DNA from: Corynebacterium sp. NML140438
GTDB lineage: Bacteria; Actinomycetota; Actinomycetes; Mycobacteriales; Mycobacteriaceae
NCBI RefSeq assembly: GCF_001875725.1
Contig: NZ_MLCQ01000029.1
Location: 372,001 to 436,000 of the forward strand
Direction of reading: 5' to 3'
DNA length: 64,000 bases
The notes under the pieces are model-generated. The model was not told the origin of the DNA. It was given only the letters and a program-made list of their open reading frames with translations, and did not search any database. This document shows positions 17,048 to 25,119 of this stretch, piece after piece. A program made the position numbers and the translations under genes. The stretch's first letter is position 1; every line of letters begins with the position of its first letter.

Positions 17048-18367
17048 ATGAAAACACCATTGACGCGCACCCAGCGCCTCGACAGGCTGCCGGTCACCCC
17101 GAAGCACAAGAAGCTCCTCGTCGGATCGGGGGTGGGGTGGGCGCTGGACGCGATGGATGTGGGGCTGGTCTCCTTCGTCATCGCGGCGCTGGCGGTGCAC
17201 TGGGACCTGGAGAAAACCACCACGAGCTGGATCGCGTCCGTGGGGTTCATCGGGATGGCGGTCGGCGCCTCCCTCGGCGGCCTGCTCGCGGACAAGCTGG
17301 GGCGCCGACAGGTCTTCGCCCTCACGCTCCTCGTCTACGGCGTGGCGACGGGGGCCTCGGCGCTCGCCGGGTCGGTTACCGTCCTGCTCATCTTCCGCTT
17401 CCTCACCGGCCTTGGCCTCGGCGCGGAGCTGCCCGTCGCGTCCACGCTGGTGAGCGAGTTCGCGCCGCTGAAGGTGCGCGGGCGGATGGTGGTCTGGCTC
17501 GAGGCGTTTTGGGCGGCGGGCTGGATTCTGGCGGCGGTCATCGGCACGTTCGTCGTCGCCGAGGGTGAAAACGGTTGGCGCTGGGGGCTCGCGCTCGGCG
17601 CAGTGCCCGCGCTCTATGCGCTGTATGTGCGCATGCAGCTGCCCGAATCGGTCCGCTTCCTGGAGTCGCGCGGCCGCGACGAGGAGGCAGAGGCAGTGGT
17701 CCGCAGCTTTGAGGAACAAGTCCCACCCGAACTGCTTGTCGACGCCCCCATCGCCACCACCGCCGATCCCGATGCAAGTTCCAGCCATCACATCTGGGGC
17801 CCCGAACTGCGCGCCCGCACCGCCGCCTTCTGGACAGTCTGGTTCTGCGTGTCCCTCGCCTACTACGGCGCGTTCACCTGGATCCCTTCCCTGCTTGTGG
17901 ACCAAGGCTTCAGCCTCGTGCGCTCCTTCAGCTTCACGCTGATCATCACGCTGGCCCAGCTGCCCGGGTACGCTCTGGCAGGCTGGCTCATCGAGGTCTG
18001 GGGGCGCCGCACCACCCTCGCCGTCTTCCTGGCCGGGTCGGCGGTGTCGGCGGGGCTCTACGGGTTCGCCACCGCGCCCTGGCAGATCATCGCCGCTGGC
18101 TGCCTGCTCTCCCTGTTCAACCTGGGCGCCTGGGGTGCCCTCTACGCCATCGGCCCTGAGCTCTACCCCACCCAGATCCGCGCCACCGGCACCGGCGCTG
18201 CAGCTGCCTTCGGCAGGGTCGGCTCGATCCTGGCGCCGCTGATCGTCCCGCCGGTTCTGGCCTTCGGTGGCCACGCCAGCGTGTTCGTGGTCTTCGCGGT
18301 GGCGTTCACCGTGGCAGCCGCGGCTGCGTTCGTCCTGCCTGAGCAGAAGGGCAAAACCCTGGATTAA
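17048..18367 (+). CDS. MFS transporter, sugar/aromatic-acid-type
   Basis: A 439-aa major facilitator with 12 predicted membrane segments. Motif A-type loops GGLLADKLGRRQVF (after TM2) and GWLIEVWGRRTTL (after TM8) and the RFLTGLGLGAELPVA stretch place it near the NaiP/benzoate and sugar-porter MFS groups. The central cytoplasmic loop is long (~60 residues). The substrate cannot be told from sequence; a small organic acid or vitamin is likely. It is transcribed alone, probably from a leaderless promoter, and ends beside repeat A4. Its GC content matches the core genome. Confidence 0.85.
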   Translation: MKTPLTRTQRLDRLPVTPKHKKLLVGSGVGWALDAMDVGLVSFVIAALAVHWDLEKTTTSWIASVGFIGMAVGASLGGLLADKLGRRQVFALTLLVYGVATGASALAGSVTVLLIFRFLTGLGLGAELPVASTLVSEFAPLKVRGRMVVWLEAFWAAGWILAAVIGTFVVAEGENGWRWGLALGAVPALYALYVRMQLPESVRFLESRGRDEEAEAVVRSFEEQVPPELLVDAPIATTADPDASSSHHIWGPELRARTAAFWTVWFCVSLAYYGAFTWIPSLLVDQGFSLVRSFSFTLIITLAQLPGYALAGWLIEVWGRRTTLAVFLAGSAVSAGLYGFATAPWQIIAAGCLLSLFNLGAWGALYAIGPELYPTQIRATGTGAAAAFGRVGSILAPLIVPPVLAFGGHASVFVVFAVAFTVAAAAAFVLPEQKGKTLD

Positions 18368-18381
18368 ACAGAATGCGCACC

Positions 18382-18471
18382 AGTGACGAAAGACGCACCT
18401 CTTGTTAGCTAGCCCTTTTTTGACCTGCGGTTATGCTGACCCCACTTTTTCGAGTTGCGTCTTTTGTCACT
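18382..18471. repeat. A-type palindromic element A4 (90 bp)
   Basis: The termini AGTGACGAAAGACGCA and TGCGTCTTTTGTCACT are inverted repeats. The interior AGCCCTTTTTTGACCTGCGG matches A3. The 15-bp gap to B3 repeats the A-B adjacency seen elsewhere. Confidence 0.8.
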
Positions 18472-18487
18472 CGGACCAACTGGGGTG

Positions 18488-18564
18488 ACACCAAATTCCT
18501 TTGCACAAGGGGCGCGACCTGGGGGAACGCGACGTCGACGTCCCAGATCAAGGAATTTGGTGCG
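18488..18564. repeat. B-type palindromic element B3 (77 bp)
   Basis: The termini ACACCAAATTCCTT and AAGGAATTTGGTGC are inverted repeats (13/14). The interior reads GCGCGACCTGGGGGAACGCG, the complement of the CCCAGGTCGCG core. Its right end touches the hemY fragment. Confidence 0.8.
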
Positions 18565-18765
18565 CGCTTCCGCCTAGAGGAGGCCCTGCGCCGCCTCACG
18601 CGCGTTGCCGATCACGGCCGGGACCCCAACCCCGGCAACCCAGGCGCCGGTCACGCCAACACCGTCGACGTCAGCAAGTGTTTCCTGGACCTTGGCCACG
18701 GTGGGGAGGTGGGTGGCGTCGTAACGCGGAAGGCCGCCGAGCCAGCGCTGCACGAAGATCTCCTC
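18560..18765 (-). pseudogene. Duplicated 3' end of hemY (fragment)
   Basis: This 206-bp stretch aligns without gaps to 23683-23888, the 3' end of the intact hemY. By eye there are 9 mismatches (about 96% identity). It keeps the hemY frame and stop (EEIFVQRWLGGLPRYDATHL to AAQGLL) but has no start. The two copies are direct repeats 5,123 bp apart and bracket the siderophore genes, so this copy is the likely scar of that island's integration. The junction with fecE DNA is at 18765/18766. Confidence 0.9.
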
Positions 18766-18779
18766 TCCTGATGCACCAG

Positions 18780-19592
18780 CTACCCCACGGTGCCGCGCGG
18801 GACGATGACGGGGGCGACCCCCGCCGGGTCTTTCCACACCTCGGCCCGCAGCCCGTAGGCGCGGGCCAGCACGTCTGGGGTGAGCGCTTCCGTGGGACTG
18901 CCCTGCGCCAGGACGCGGCCGTCTTTGAGCACCACCATCTTGTCGGAGAACATCCCTGCCAACATGAGGTCATGCAGCACCATCACCACAGCCTTGCCTC
19001 GACGCGACTGCTCGCGCGCCAGGTCGAGCATCTCCATGGCGTGGGCAGGATCAAGGTACGTCGTCGGCTCATCGAGGAGCAGAAGCGGGGTGTCTTGCGC
19101 CAAGGTCATGGCTAACCACACCCGCTGGCGCTGGCCGCCACTGAGAGCGGCGATATCCCGGTCGAGCAGATCCGTGATGCCGGTAGCTCTGCAGGCACTT
19201 GCGATGGCTTCCCGGTCCGCAGAGGATTCTCCGCCCAGCCGCCCCTGGTGGGGGTGGCGGCCACGGGCGACGAGCTCCCCCACATACAGCCCATCCGGGG
19301 CAGTAGGCTGCTGCGGCAGCAGCGCGACACACCGGGCCGCCTCGCGCGGGGACAAGGTGTGGATGGGTGTGTTGTCAAACGTCACCGTTCCCTCGCGCGG
19401 GACGAGCAGCTTCGACATCGTCTTGAGCAACGTAGACTTCCCGCAGCCGTTCGGCCCGATCAGGGTGGTCACCTCCCCGGCGCGCGCCGTGAAACTCACA
19501 CCGCGTACGACATCCTGCCCAGCGCCGTAGCCTGCACGGATTCCTTCCGCGACCATCGTTGGCATGTAACCTCCAGTGCTTAAGTTGACCAT
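18780..19592 (-). CDS. Siderophore ABC transporter ATP-binding protein
   Basis: A 270-aa FecE/FepC-type ATPase: Walker A GPNGCGKST, Q-loop LPQQPT, signature LSGGQRQRVWLAM, Walker B LLLLDEPTTYLD and the switch His in VVMVLHDL. It powers import of ferric siderophore by the two permeases encoded just upstream. The ATG at 19592 shares its A with the stop of the preceding permease (TGATG), so translation is coupled. The stop lies 15 bp from the hemY fragment, at the edge of the island. Confidence 0.92.
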   Translation of the reverse strand: MVNLSTGGYMPTMVAEGIRAGYGAGQDVVRGVSFTARAGEVTTLIGPNGCGKSTLLKTMSKLLVPREGTVTFDNTPIHTLSPREAARCVALLPQQPTAPDGLYVGELVARGRHPHQGRLGGESSADREAIASACRATGITDLLDRDIAALSGGQRQRVWLAMTLAQDTPLLLLDEPTTYLDPAHAMEMLDLAREQSRRGKAVVMVLHDLMLAGMFSDKMVVLKDGRVLAQGSPTEALTPDVLARAYGLRAEVWKDPAGVAPVIVPRGTVG

Positions 19593-20656
19593 CAGCTGAC
19601 CCTCGTCGTTGCGCGGAACACTAGCACCACTAGTGCGATGCCCCCGATCACAGCAGACACAGCTCCCACTGGCGCTGCGACTGGAAGCGCACCCGCAACT
19701 ACGGCGCACAAAGACAGCAAAGCTGAGCCCGCGGCCGCAGACACCAGAGGATCGGGTGTGGGGGTGCGTGCCACAATCCGCCCGAGATGCGGGGCAATCA
19801 GTGCGACAAAACCGATTGGGCCGACAGCCGAAACCGTCACCGCAGATACCCCAGTCGCGGCGACGAGCAGCGCCGCGCGCCGCGCCCGGACGTTGACGCC
19901 GAGCGTCGCCGCCGACGCATCATCGTGCGCCAACAGCGGCAGGTCCCGCGCGCACCACGCGCCAAGTGCCACGAACGGAGCCAAACCTGCCAAGAGGGGA
20001 ACCAAGGCGTCCGCGCGCACGAAGCCCGTTGAGCCCGCCAGCCACGTTTGCGCCTCCGCGGCCCGCAGCAGCTCCGCTTTGAGCAGCAGGTAGCTTACCG
20101 CGGCGTGAAACATCAGCGACAGCGCGAAGCCCATGAGTACGATCCGGGTACCGGAGCCCACCCCACCCAGCAGTACCAGCAGCACCATCACAGCGGCGGC
20201 ACCGACCAGGGACAGTCCAGCGCGCCACCAGAACTCGGGGACTGCCTCCGCGAACGCAGGGCGGGCAGTGACTGTGCCCAGCACCACCGCGACCGATGCC
20301 CCCGAGGTCACCCCGAGAATATCCGGGGAGGCCAGGGGGTTGCGCGACATCGTCTGCGTCCACGCGCCGGCGGCACCAAGACCGGCGCCGACGATGAGGG
20401 TCGCCAATGCCACGGGGAGACGCAAGTCCCACACCACGGCGATCTCTCGTGCAGTGCCACCTCCCGTGAGCACTGTGACCACTTCGCTGGGGGTGAGCTT
20501 GACCGCACCCTGCCCCAACAGCACGACGTAGGCGCATGCGGCCACCACTGCGAAAATCGCGGTTGCCTCGGCGGCCGAGCGAACCCTGCTACACCGCTGC
20601 CTGCCCAGCCGGTCTTGAATCTGCGAAGCGGACGGTGTTTCTACCTGGTCACGCAC
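19592..20656 (-). CDS. Siderophore ABC transporter permease (FecCD family)
   Basis: A 354-aa permease with about nine to ten hydrophobic segments and the FecCD signatures LPVALATLIVGAGLGAAG, QTMSRNPLASPDILGVTSGA and GPIGFVALIAPHLGR. It probably pairs with the upstream permease as a heterodimer. I set the start at the GTG at 20656 because AGGAG lies 9 nt upstream and the codon overlaps the end of the previous gene by 8 nt. The longer open frame upstream is only the antisense of that gene's reading. Confidence 0.9.
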   Translation of the reverse strand: MRDQVETPSASQIQDRLGRQRCSRVRSAAEATAIFAVVAACAYVVLLGQGAVKLTPSEVVTVLTGGGTAREIAVVWDLRLPVALATLIVGAGLGAAGAWTQTMSRNPLASPDILGVTSGASVAVVLGTVTARPAFAEAVPEFWWRAGLSLVGAAAVMVLLVLLGGVGSGTRIVLMGFALSLMFHAAVSYLLLKAELLRAAEAQTWLAGSTGFVRADALVPLLAGLAPFVALGAWCARDLPLLAHDDASAATLGVNVRARRAALLVAATGVSAVTVSAVGPIGFVALIAPHLGRIVARTPTPDPLVSAAAGSALLSLCAVVAGALPVAAPVGAVSAVIGGIALVVLVFRATTRVS

Positions 20657-21692
20657 CCGAACCAACTCCTTTCCGCCGCCCAGCGCCCCGATGCACTGCG
20701 GCGATGAGCACAGGCGCCCCGACGAGCGCAACCACGATGGACATTTCCAATTCGCCCGGGCGCGCCACGACACGACCGATGATGTCGGCGAGCAAAACGA
20801 TGGTTCCGCCGAGCAACGCCGAGGGAGCGACCAAACGGGTGACCTGTGGGCCAAGGACGGGGCGCAGCAAGTGGGGGGCTGCGAAACCGACGAAGACGAC
20901 AGGGCCAGCAGCCGCGGTAGCACTGCCTGCAAGCACCACTATCCCGAGCGCCGCGAGCGTGCGCGCCAGACGCGGGGACCCGCCCAGGGCCAGCGAGGTT
21001 TCCTCGCCCATAGACAAAAGGTCGAGAGGACGGGCGGCCAGGCCGGCGATCGCGATCCCTACAATGAGGCCGGCCAAGGCCAGAGCAGCGTCAGCGTAGC
21101 TGCGGCCAAACGTCGAACCGACGGTCCAATGACGCATCGCGTCGAGGACATCGGTGTCGTATAACCCGATGAGCATGGCCGCGGAGCGCAGCGACGTGTC
21201 CACGCCCACGCCAATGAGAATCAGAGTCAGCGGACTACTTGAGCGGCGCGCGATGACGGTGACGAGGAAGGCCGCTCCAGCCGCACCGAGAAAAGCCAGG
21301 GCAGCCCTGCCTCCGAGAGTGCCCGCGGCACCGAGGACCGTGCCTAGCGCCACCGCGAATGAGGCGCCGGCGGTGACACCGATGAAACCTGGGTCGGCGA
21401 GAGGATTACGTGTCCACGATTGGGCAAGCACCCCGGCAACTGCGAGAGCGGCCCCCACTGCATAGGCGAGCAGGGTACGCGGCACGCGCAGGTCCCACAC
21501 AATGCTCTCGATCTCGGCATTGCCCGCGCCACCCAGTGCAGCCAGTAGCTCTCCGGGCGCTACCGAGCGGGAGCCGACGAAGAGCGACGCCGCCGCAGCG
21601 GCGAGGCTCGCGAAAACCAGGAAACCAAGCAGCCTGAATGCCACTGCCCGGCGTCGAGGCCGGGCAGTGGCAGGGATTGTTATCGCACTCAT
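20649..21692 (-). CDS. Siderophore ABC transporter permease (FecCD family)
   Basis: A 347-aa permease, the first of the pair. FecCD features: LRVPRTLLAYAVGAALAVAG, SWTRNPLADPGFIGVTAGAS and GPVVFVGFAAPHLLRPVLG. The ATG at 21692 (MSAITIPATA) is chosen; upstream sequence is poor and overlaps the intergenic gap. It lies 59 bp after the binding-protein gene and overlaps the next permease, so all four genes form one transcript. The N-terminus is basic (RPRRRAVAFRL), then hydrophobic. Confidence 0.9.
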   Translation of the reverse strand: MSAITIPATARPRRRAVAFRLLGFLVFASLAAAAASLFVGSRSVAPGELLAALGGAGNAEIESIVWDLRVPRTLLAYAVGAALAVAGVLAQSWTRNPLADPGFIGVTAGASFAVALGTVLGAAGTLGGRAALAFLGAAGAAFLVTVIARRSSSPLTLILIGVGVDTSLRSAAMLIGLYDTDVLDAMRHWTVGSTFGRSYADAALALAGLIVGIAIAGLAARPLDLLSMGEETSLALGGSPRLARTLAALGIVVLAGSATAAAGPVVFVGFAAPHLLRPVLGPQVTRLVAPSALLGGTIVLLADIIGRVVARPGELEMSIVVALVGAPVLIAAVHRGAGRRKGVGSGA

Positions 21693-21751
21693 TTCGGATT
21701 CAGTGTGTGCATGAGTCAGTGGCCGTCCGATGCGTTCCACGGGTGGCGGGG

Positions 21752-22696
21752 CTAGGGAAGCTGCTCGGCGAATTTCTCGATGGCCCACGGAATGGTCACC
21801 GGGTTTGGCATGCTCATTGCGTTGCCGGCGTCAGTCTCCAGGTAGCGCACACGGCCGTCGCGGACCACATCCAGGTTCGCAAACGCGGGGGTGTTTTTCA
21901 GGGCGTCGACGGCGCCGTTGTAGTCGAGCACGAAGAGGTAGTCGACGTCGTTGAGCGCGGCATAGTTCTCGGGCGCGTAGTCCACGAAGAAGCTCGAGCC
22001 GTCGCCCTGCAAGTCCTCGGGGATGGTAAAGCCAAGGCTCTCGATGAACTGGCCACGGCCGTCGCCGGCGGTGTAGAGGCCAATCTTGCCCTCGTAAGGC
22101 ATAACGATGGCGGCGCGCTTGCCCTCCAGCTCAGGATGGTCCGCTTTGAAGTCGGAAAAGGCTTTTTTGGTGTCCTCGATGAGTTTCTCGCCTTCCGGTG
22201 CCTTGTCCACCGCCGCAGCGATCGTTTCCACCTGCTTGTCCCACGGGATCTGCCAGTCTTCGTACCCTGAAGGCTTCAGGGTGGTCGGCGCGATATTTTC
22301 CAGTGAGTCCTGGGCCTGCACGTCCACGGCCTGGTTGACGGCGATGATCTGCGTCGGGTCAGTGGCGGCGACCTGCTCGAGAACGTCAGCGGTGAAGCCG
22401 CTGGCGGTGTTGTAGATGGTAGTGGGGCGGGCGTCGCCAAGCATCTCTTTTGCCCACGGTCCGACGCCGGAAGGGTCACCGTCGCCCTGCGCGCCCCAGG
22501 GGGCGATGGCGACGGGGGTGATGCCGAGCGCGAGAAGCGTATCTACGTCCCCGAGACCGAGGCTGGCCACCCTCATTTCCTGGTCTGCCTGCTTAGTCGG
22601 GGCCTCCCCTTCCCCACGAGAGCACCCGGTGAGTACGAGGCCGGCGGTGAGCGTGGCGGCGGCGAGTTTGATGATCCGTCGAGAGAAAATGGTCAT
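21752..22696 (-). CDS. Siderophore-binding lipoprotein
   Basis: A 314-aa substrate-binding protein of the ferric siderophore transporter. The N-terminal signal peptide ends in the lipobox LVLTGC, so the protein is tethered outside. The two-lobed FecB/FhuD-type fold is suggested by DVDTLLALGITPVAIAPWG and by the long helix preceding the C-terminal lobe (KAFSDFKADHPELEGKRAAIV). The ATG at 22696 gives a normal signal; upstream ATGs only add residues. It is first in the operon, read from a promoter whose -35 overlaps a DtxR box, so iron repression is expected. The siderophore is not known. Confidence 0.9.
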   Translation of the reverse strand: MTIFSRRIIKLAAATLTAGLVLTGCSRGEGEAPTKQADQEMRVASLGLGDVDTLLALGITPVAIAPWGAQGDGDPSGVGPWAKEMLGDARPTTIYNTASGFTADVLEQVAATDPTQIIAVNQAVDVQAQDSLENIAPTTLKPSGYEDWQIPWDKQVETIAAAVDKAPEGEKLIEDTKKAFSDFKADHPELEGKRAAIVMPYEGKIGLYTAGDGRGQFIESLGFTIPEDLQGDGSSFFVDYAPENYAALNDVDYLFVLDYNGAVDALKNTPAFANLDVVRDGRVRYLETDAGNAMSMPNPVTIPWAIEKFAEQLP

Positions 22697-22770
22697 GGGT
22701 AACATCGGTATCTTTGCAAATTGGGTGCCGAATGAGAGCACAAGGAAATAACTACGTTAAAGCTTTACGT

Positions 22771-22811
22771 ATAGTAGGGTTTCCACTACATCTTACGCAA
22801 GCCTCACCTTA
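22771..22811. promoter_or_regulatory. DtxR box over divergent iron-uptake promoters
   Basis: TTACGCAAGCCTCACCTTA (22793-22811) matches the 19-bp DtxR consensus at 14 positions. On the minus strand the -35 TTGCGT (complement of 22795-22800) overlaps the box, with TACTAT (complement of 22771-22776) 18 bp away as the -10 for the binding-protein gene. On the plus strand TATAAA (22810-22815) overlaps the other end and would start the siderophore-interacting protein mRNA near 22822. One bound repressor could shut off both. Confidence 0.75.
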
Positions 22812-22825
22812 TAAACTCTCGGTTG

Positions 22826-23623
22826 ATGCCCATGTTCACGCATTTTCTGCACCCTGTCACCGTCGTCTCCAACACCAAACTCAAACCGCGTCTCCACCGA
22901 CTTACGTTCACCAGCGATGCTTTCGCCGACTTCCCCCTCAGTGGCCCAGACGAGTATTTCGGCCTCGTCATGCCTCAAGACGGCCTACCCTTCACCCCCT
23001 TCAGCGTCGATGGGGTCAACGTCCGCGCCGCCGTCGCGGCAATGCCGGAGGAAACCCGCCCCGACCTGCGCTGGTACACCATCCGCAGCCTCGATCGCGA
23101 CAAGCAGCTTATCGACGTCGACGTGGTCACCCACGGCGATTCTGGGCCGGGATCACGGTGGGTGCGTCGGGCCCGGCCAGGTGACACCGCAGGCATGTTC
23201 ACGTGCCCCGCACTGTGGACGCCACCAACGGATTCGCAACTGCTTGTCGCCGATGCTTCCGCCCTTCCCGCGTTACGCCACATCCTGGCCTATCAGTGGA
23301 CCAATGCGCCGGGAGCGCTCGCCGACACCCACGTCGTCGCCATCATCACGTCCTCCGATGAGGTGGAAGACGGGCTCGTCGACGAGTGGAGCGCGGCACT
23401 GGGCAGCCTCACCATCGTCGACACGGAAAAGACACGCGAAACCGAAGCGGCTCTCAACACCCTGCGCGAGCGCTTCTCCCCCGCCCCGCCGCGCTCGGTG
23501 TGGGTTTCGGGGGAAGGTGACCTGACCAAGGCTGTACGCGCGCTCGCTGTGAAGAGTTGGGGACTAGATGCCAGCGACGTGGTGTGGGTGCCTTTTTGGT
23601 TCCACGGCAAGGCCCGCCCCTAA
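22826..23623 (+). CDS. Siderophore-interacting protein (ferric reductase)
   Basis: A 265-aa FAD-dependent reductase that releases iron from imported siderophores in the cytoplasm. Seen: the FAD-binding RWYTIRS motif (~residue 85), a preceding beta-barrel domain, GSRWVRRARPGDTAGM, and a C-terminal SIP domain (LVADASALPALRHILA and SVWVSGEGDLTKAVRALAV). Start ATG at 22826; TTG 22823 and ATG 22832 are close alternatives, and the -10 position implies a nearly leaderless message. It is divergent from the transporter operon and shares its DtxR box. The C-terminus (WVPFWFHGKA) is typical. Confidence 0.9.
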   Translation: MPMFTHFLHPVTVVSNTKLKPRLHRLTFTSDAFADFPLSGPDEYFGLVMPQDGLPFTPFSVDGVNVRAAVAAMPEETRPDLRWYTIRSLDRDKQLIDVDVVTHGDSGPGSRWVRRARPGDTAGMFTCPALWTPPTDSQLLVADASALPALRHILAYQWTNAPGALADTHVVAIITSSDEVEDGLVDEWSAALGSLTIVDTEKTRETEAALNTLRERFSPAPPRSVWVSGEGDLTKAVRALAVKSWGLDASDVVWVPFWFHGKARP

Positions 23624-23629
23624 AAATAC

Positions 23630-23678
23630 GACGAACCCCCCGCTCAACCCGAGGTCCGGGTTGAGCGGGGGGTTCGTC
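23630..23678. terminator. Strong bidirectional hairpin terminator
   Basis: A perfect 21-bp stem (23630-23650 paired with 23658-23678) with a 7-nt loop. On the minus strand the stem is followed by TATTTTTA, so it should terminate hemY. It also lies 6 bp after the stop of the siderophore-interacting protein. Confidence 0.9.
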
Positions 23679-23696
23679 AGCAGTGCGCGCTTCCGC

Positions 23697-25094
23697 CTAG
23701 AGGAGGCCCTGCGCGGCCTCACGCGCGTTGCCGATCACGGCCGGGACCCCAACCCCGGCAACCCAGGCGCCGGTCACGCCAACTCCGTCGACACCAGCAA
23801 GGGCCTCCTGGACCTTGGCCACGGTAGCGAGGTGGGTGGCGTCGTAACGCGGAAGGCCGCCGAGCCAGCGCTGCACGAAGATCTCCTCGACGCCGGTGGC
23901 GTGGCCGTCGAAACCGGTGATGGTCTGCAGATCGTCGAGGGCCCAGTCCACGAGGTCATCCTCGCTGGCGGTCAGGGCGATGTTGTCGCCGTAGCGGCCG
24001 AAGCTGGCGCGCACCAGCGCACCGCCGCGCTCCGCGAGGTGCGGCCACTTCCGCGACGAAAGCGTAAACGCCTTGGCGTGCACGTCCTTCGCATCCGTGC
24101 TGACAAGCACGCCGGAGTTCTCCGGCAGGCCCTCGTCGGTGGCGAAGCGCAGGCCCACCACGGCGGAGTTCGCCAGTTCGACGGCGCGGAGCGCCTCGGA
24201 GGCCTCGGGGGCAATGTCGCGAAGCAACAGCGCGGTCGTCGGCGCCGGGGTGGCCAACAGCACGCGGTCGTAGACGGTGTCCTCGCCCCCCTTGAGGCGG
24301 AACCCTTCGCCCTCGCGGCTGATGGACGGGATGAAGGCGTCGACGTAGATGTTGGCGCCGGACTGCTCGGCGAGCGCCTCGTAAAGCTCCTGGTAGCCCT
24401 CGCGGAAGGACGCGAAAATGGGCGCCGGCTTCGAGGGCTTCGAGGAACCAGCGGCCGCCATGGCCTTCTTCCGGGCCGCCTCCAAGTTGGCGACCGCGGT
24501 GGACAAGTGCACGGGGCCGTCGGCGGCCAGGCGGTCGAACTCGGCGGCGAGCTGCGGCACTGTGGCACGAATGCCCAGGTCGTCGGCGGTGCAGGAGTAC
24601 ACCCCGCCAAGCAGGGAGGAGACGATGTTGTTCACGACGTCGTCGCCGTAGCGCTCGCGGACCAGGGCGCCGACGCTCATGTCGCCGCCGATGGTCCACT
24701 CGAAGCCCTCGCGCCCCGCCTCGGTGTCGATGCGGCGCGCGGTTTCCTCGCTGACCAAGTGCGCGACCGGCTCAGAGGTGGAAGGGATCCCCATCATGCC
24801 GCCTGCCGGCATGGCGCGGGTCTCTCCGTCGACGTACAGCAGGGAGCGCATCCCCGACGGGGAAACCAGCGAGTCCTGCAGTCCCAGCTCCTCGACGAGC
24901 TGCTTCGCTTCCGAGCGGCGCGCGATGAAGGCCTCTGCCCCCATGTCGGTGGGGCCGCCGTCGAACGCAACGGTGTACAGCTTGCCGCCGATGCGGTCGT
25001 TGCCTTCGTAGACGTCGACGGTGTGGCCGGAGTTGCGTAGCTCAAACGCTGCGGTCAGCCCGGCGAGCCCTGCACCGACAATGGCGATATTCAA
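23697..25094 (-). CDS. hemY: Protoporphyrinogen/coproporphyrinogen oxidase
   Basis: A 465-aa FAD enzyme of late heme synthesis. In Gram-positive actinobacteria this type usually oxidises coproporphyrinogen III (CgoX). The N-terminal dinucleotide fold is AIVGAGLAGLTAAFELRNSG, with YEGNDRIGGKLYT; the C-terminus has GVTGAWVAGVGVPAVIGNAREAA. The start is TTG at 25094 with AAGGAG 7 nt upstream. It is last in the hem operon, 25 bp after hemE. Its final 206 bp are duplicated at 18560-18765, so the 3' end of this gene was probably replaced or duplicated when the siderophore island came in. Confidence 0.92.
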   Translation of the reverse strand: MNIAIVGAGLAGLTAAFELRNSGHTVDVYEGNDRIGGKLYTVAFDGGPTDMGAEAFIARRSEAKQLVEELGLQDSLVSPSGMRSLLYVDGETRAMPAGGMMGIPSTSEPVAHLVSEETARRIDTEAGREGFEWTIGGDMSVGALVRERYGDDVVNNIVSSLLGGVYSCTADDLGIRATVPQLAAEFDRLAADGPVHLSTAVANLEAARKKAMAAAGSSKPSKPAPIFASFREGYQELYEALAEQSGANIYVDAFIPSISREGEGFRLKGGEDTVYDRVLLATPAPTTALLLRDIAPEASEALRAVELANSAVVGLRFATDEGLPENSGVLVSTDAKDVHAKAFTLSSRKWPHLAERGGALVRASFGRYGDNIALTASEDDLVDWALDDLQTITGFDGHATGVEEIFVQRWLGGLPRYDATHLATVAKVQEALAGVDGVGVTGAWVAGVGVPAVIGNAREAAQGLL

Positions 25095-25119
25095 TGGGGA
25101 TCTCCTTACTTTATGGAAT

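Noticed and set aside
20657..20932. N-terminal extension of the second siderophore permease
   Set aside because: Low-complexity antisense of the first permease; GTG 20656 has a ribosome site and correct family length.
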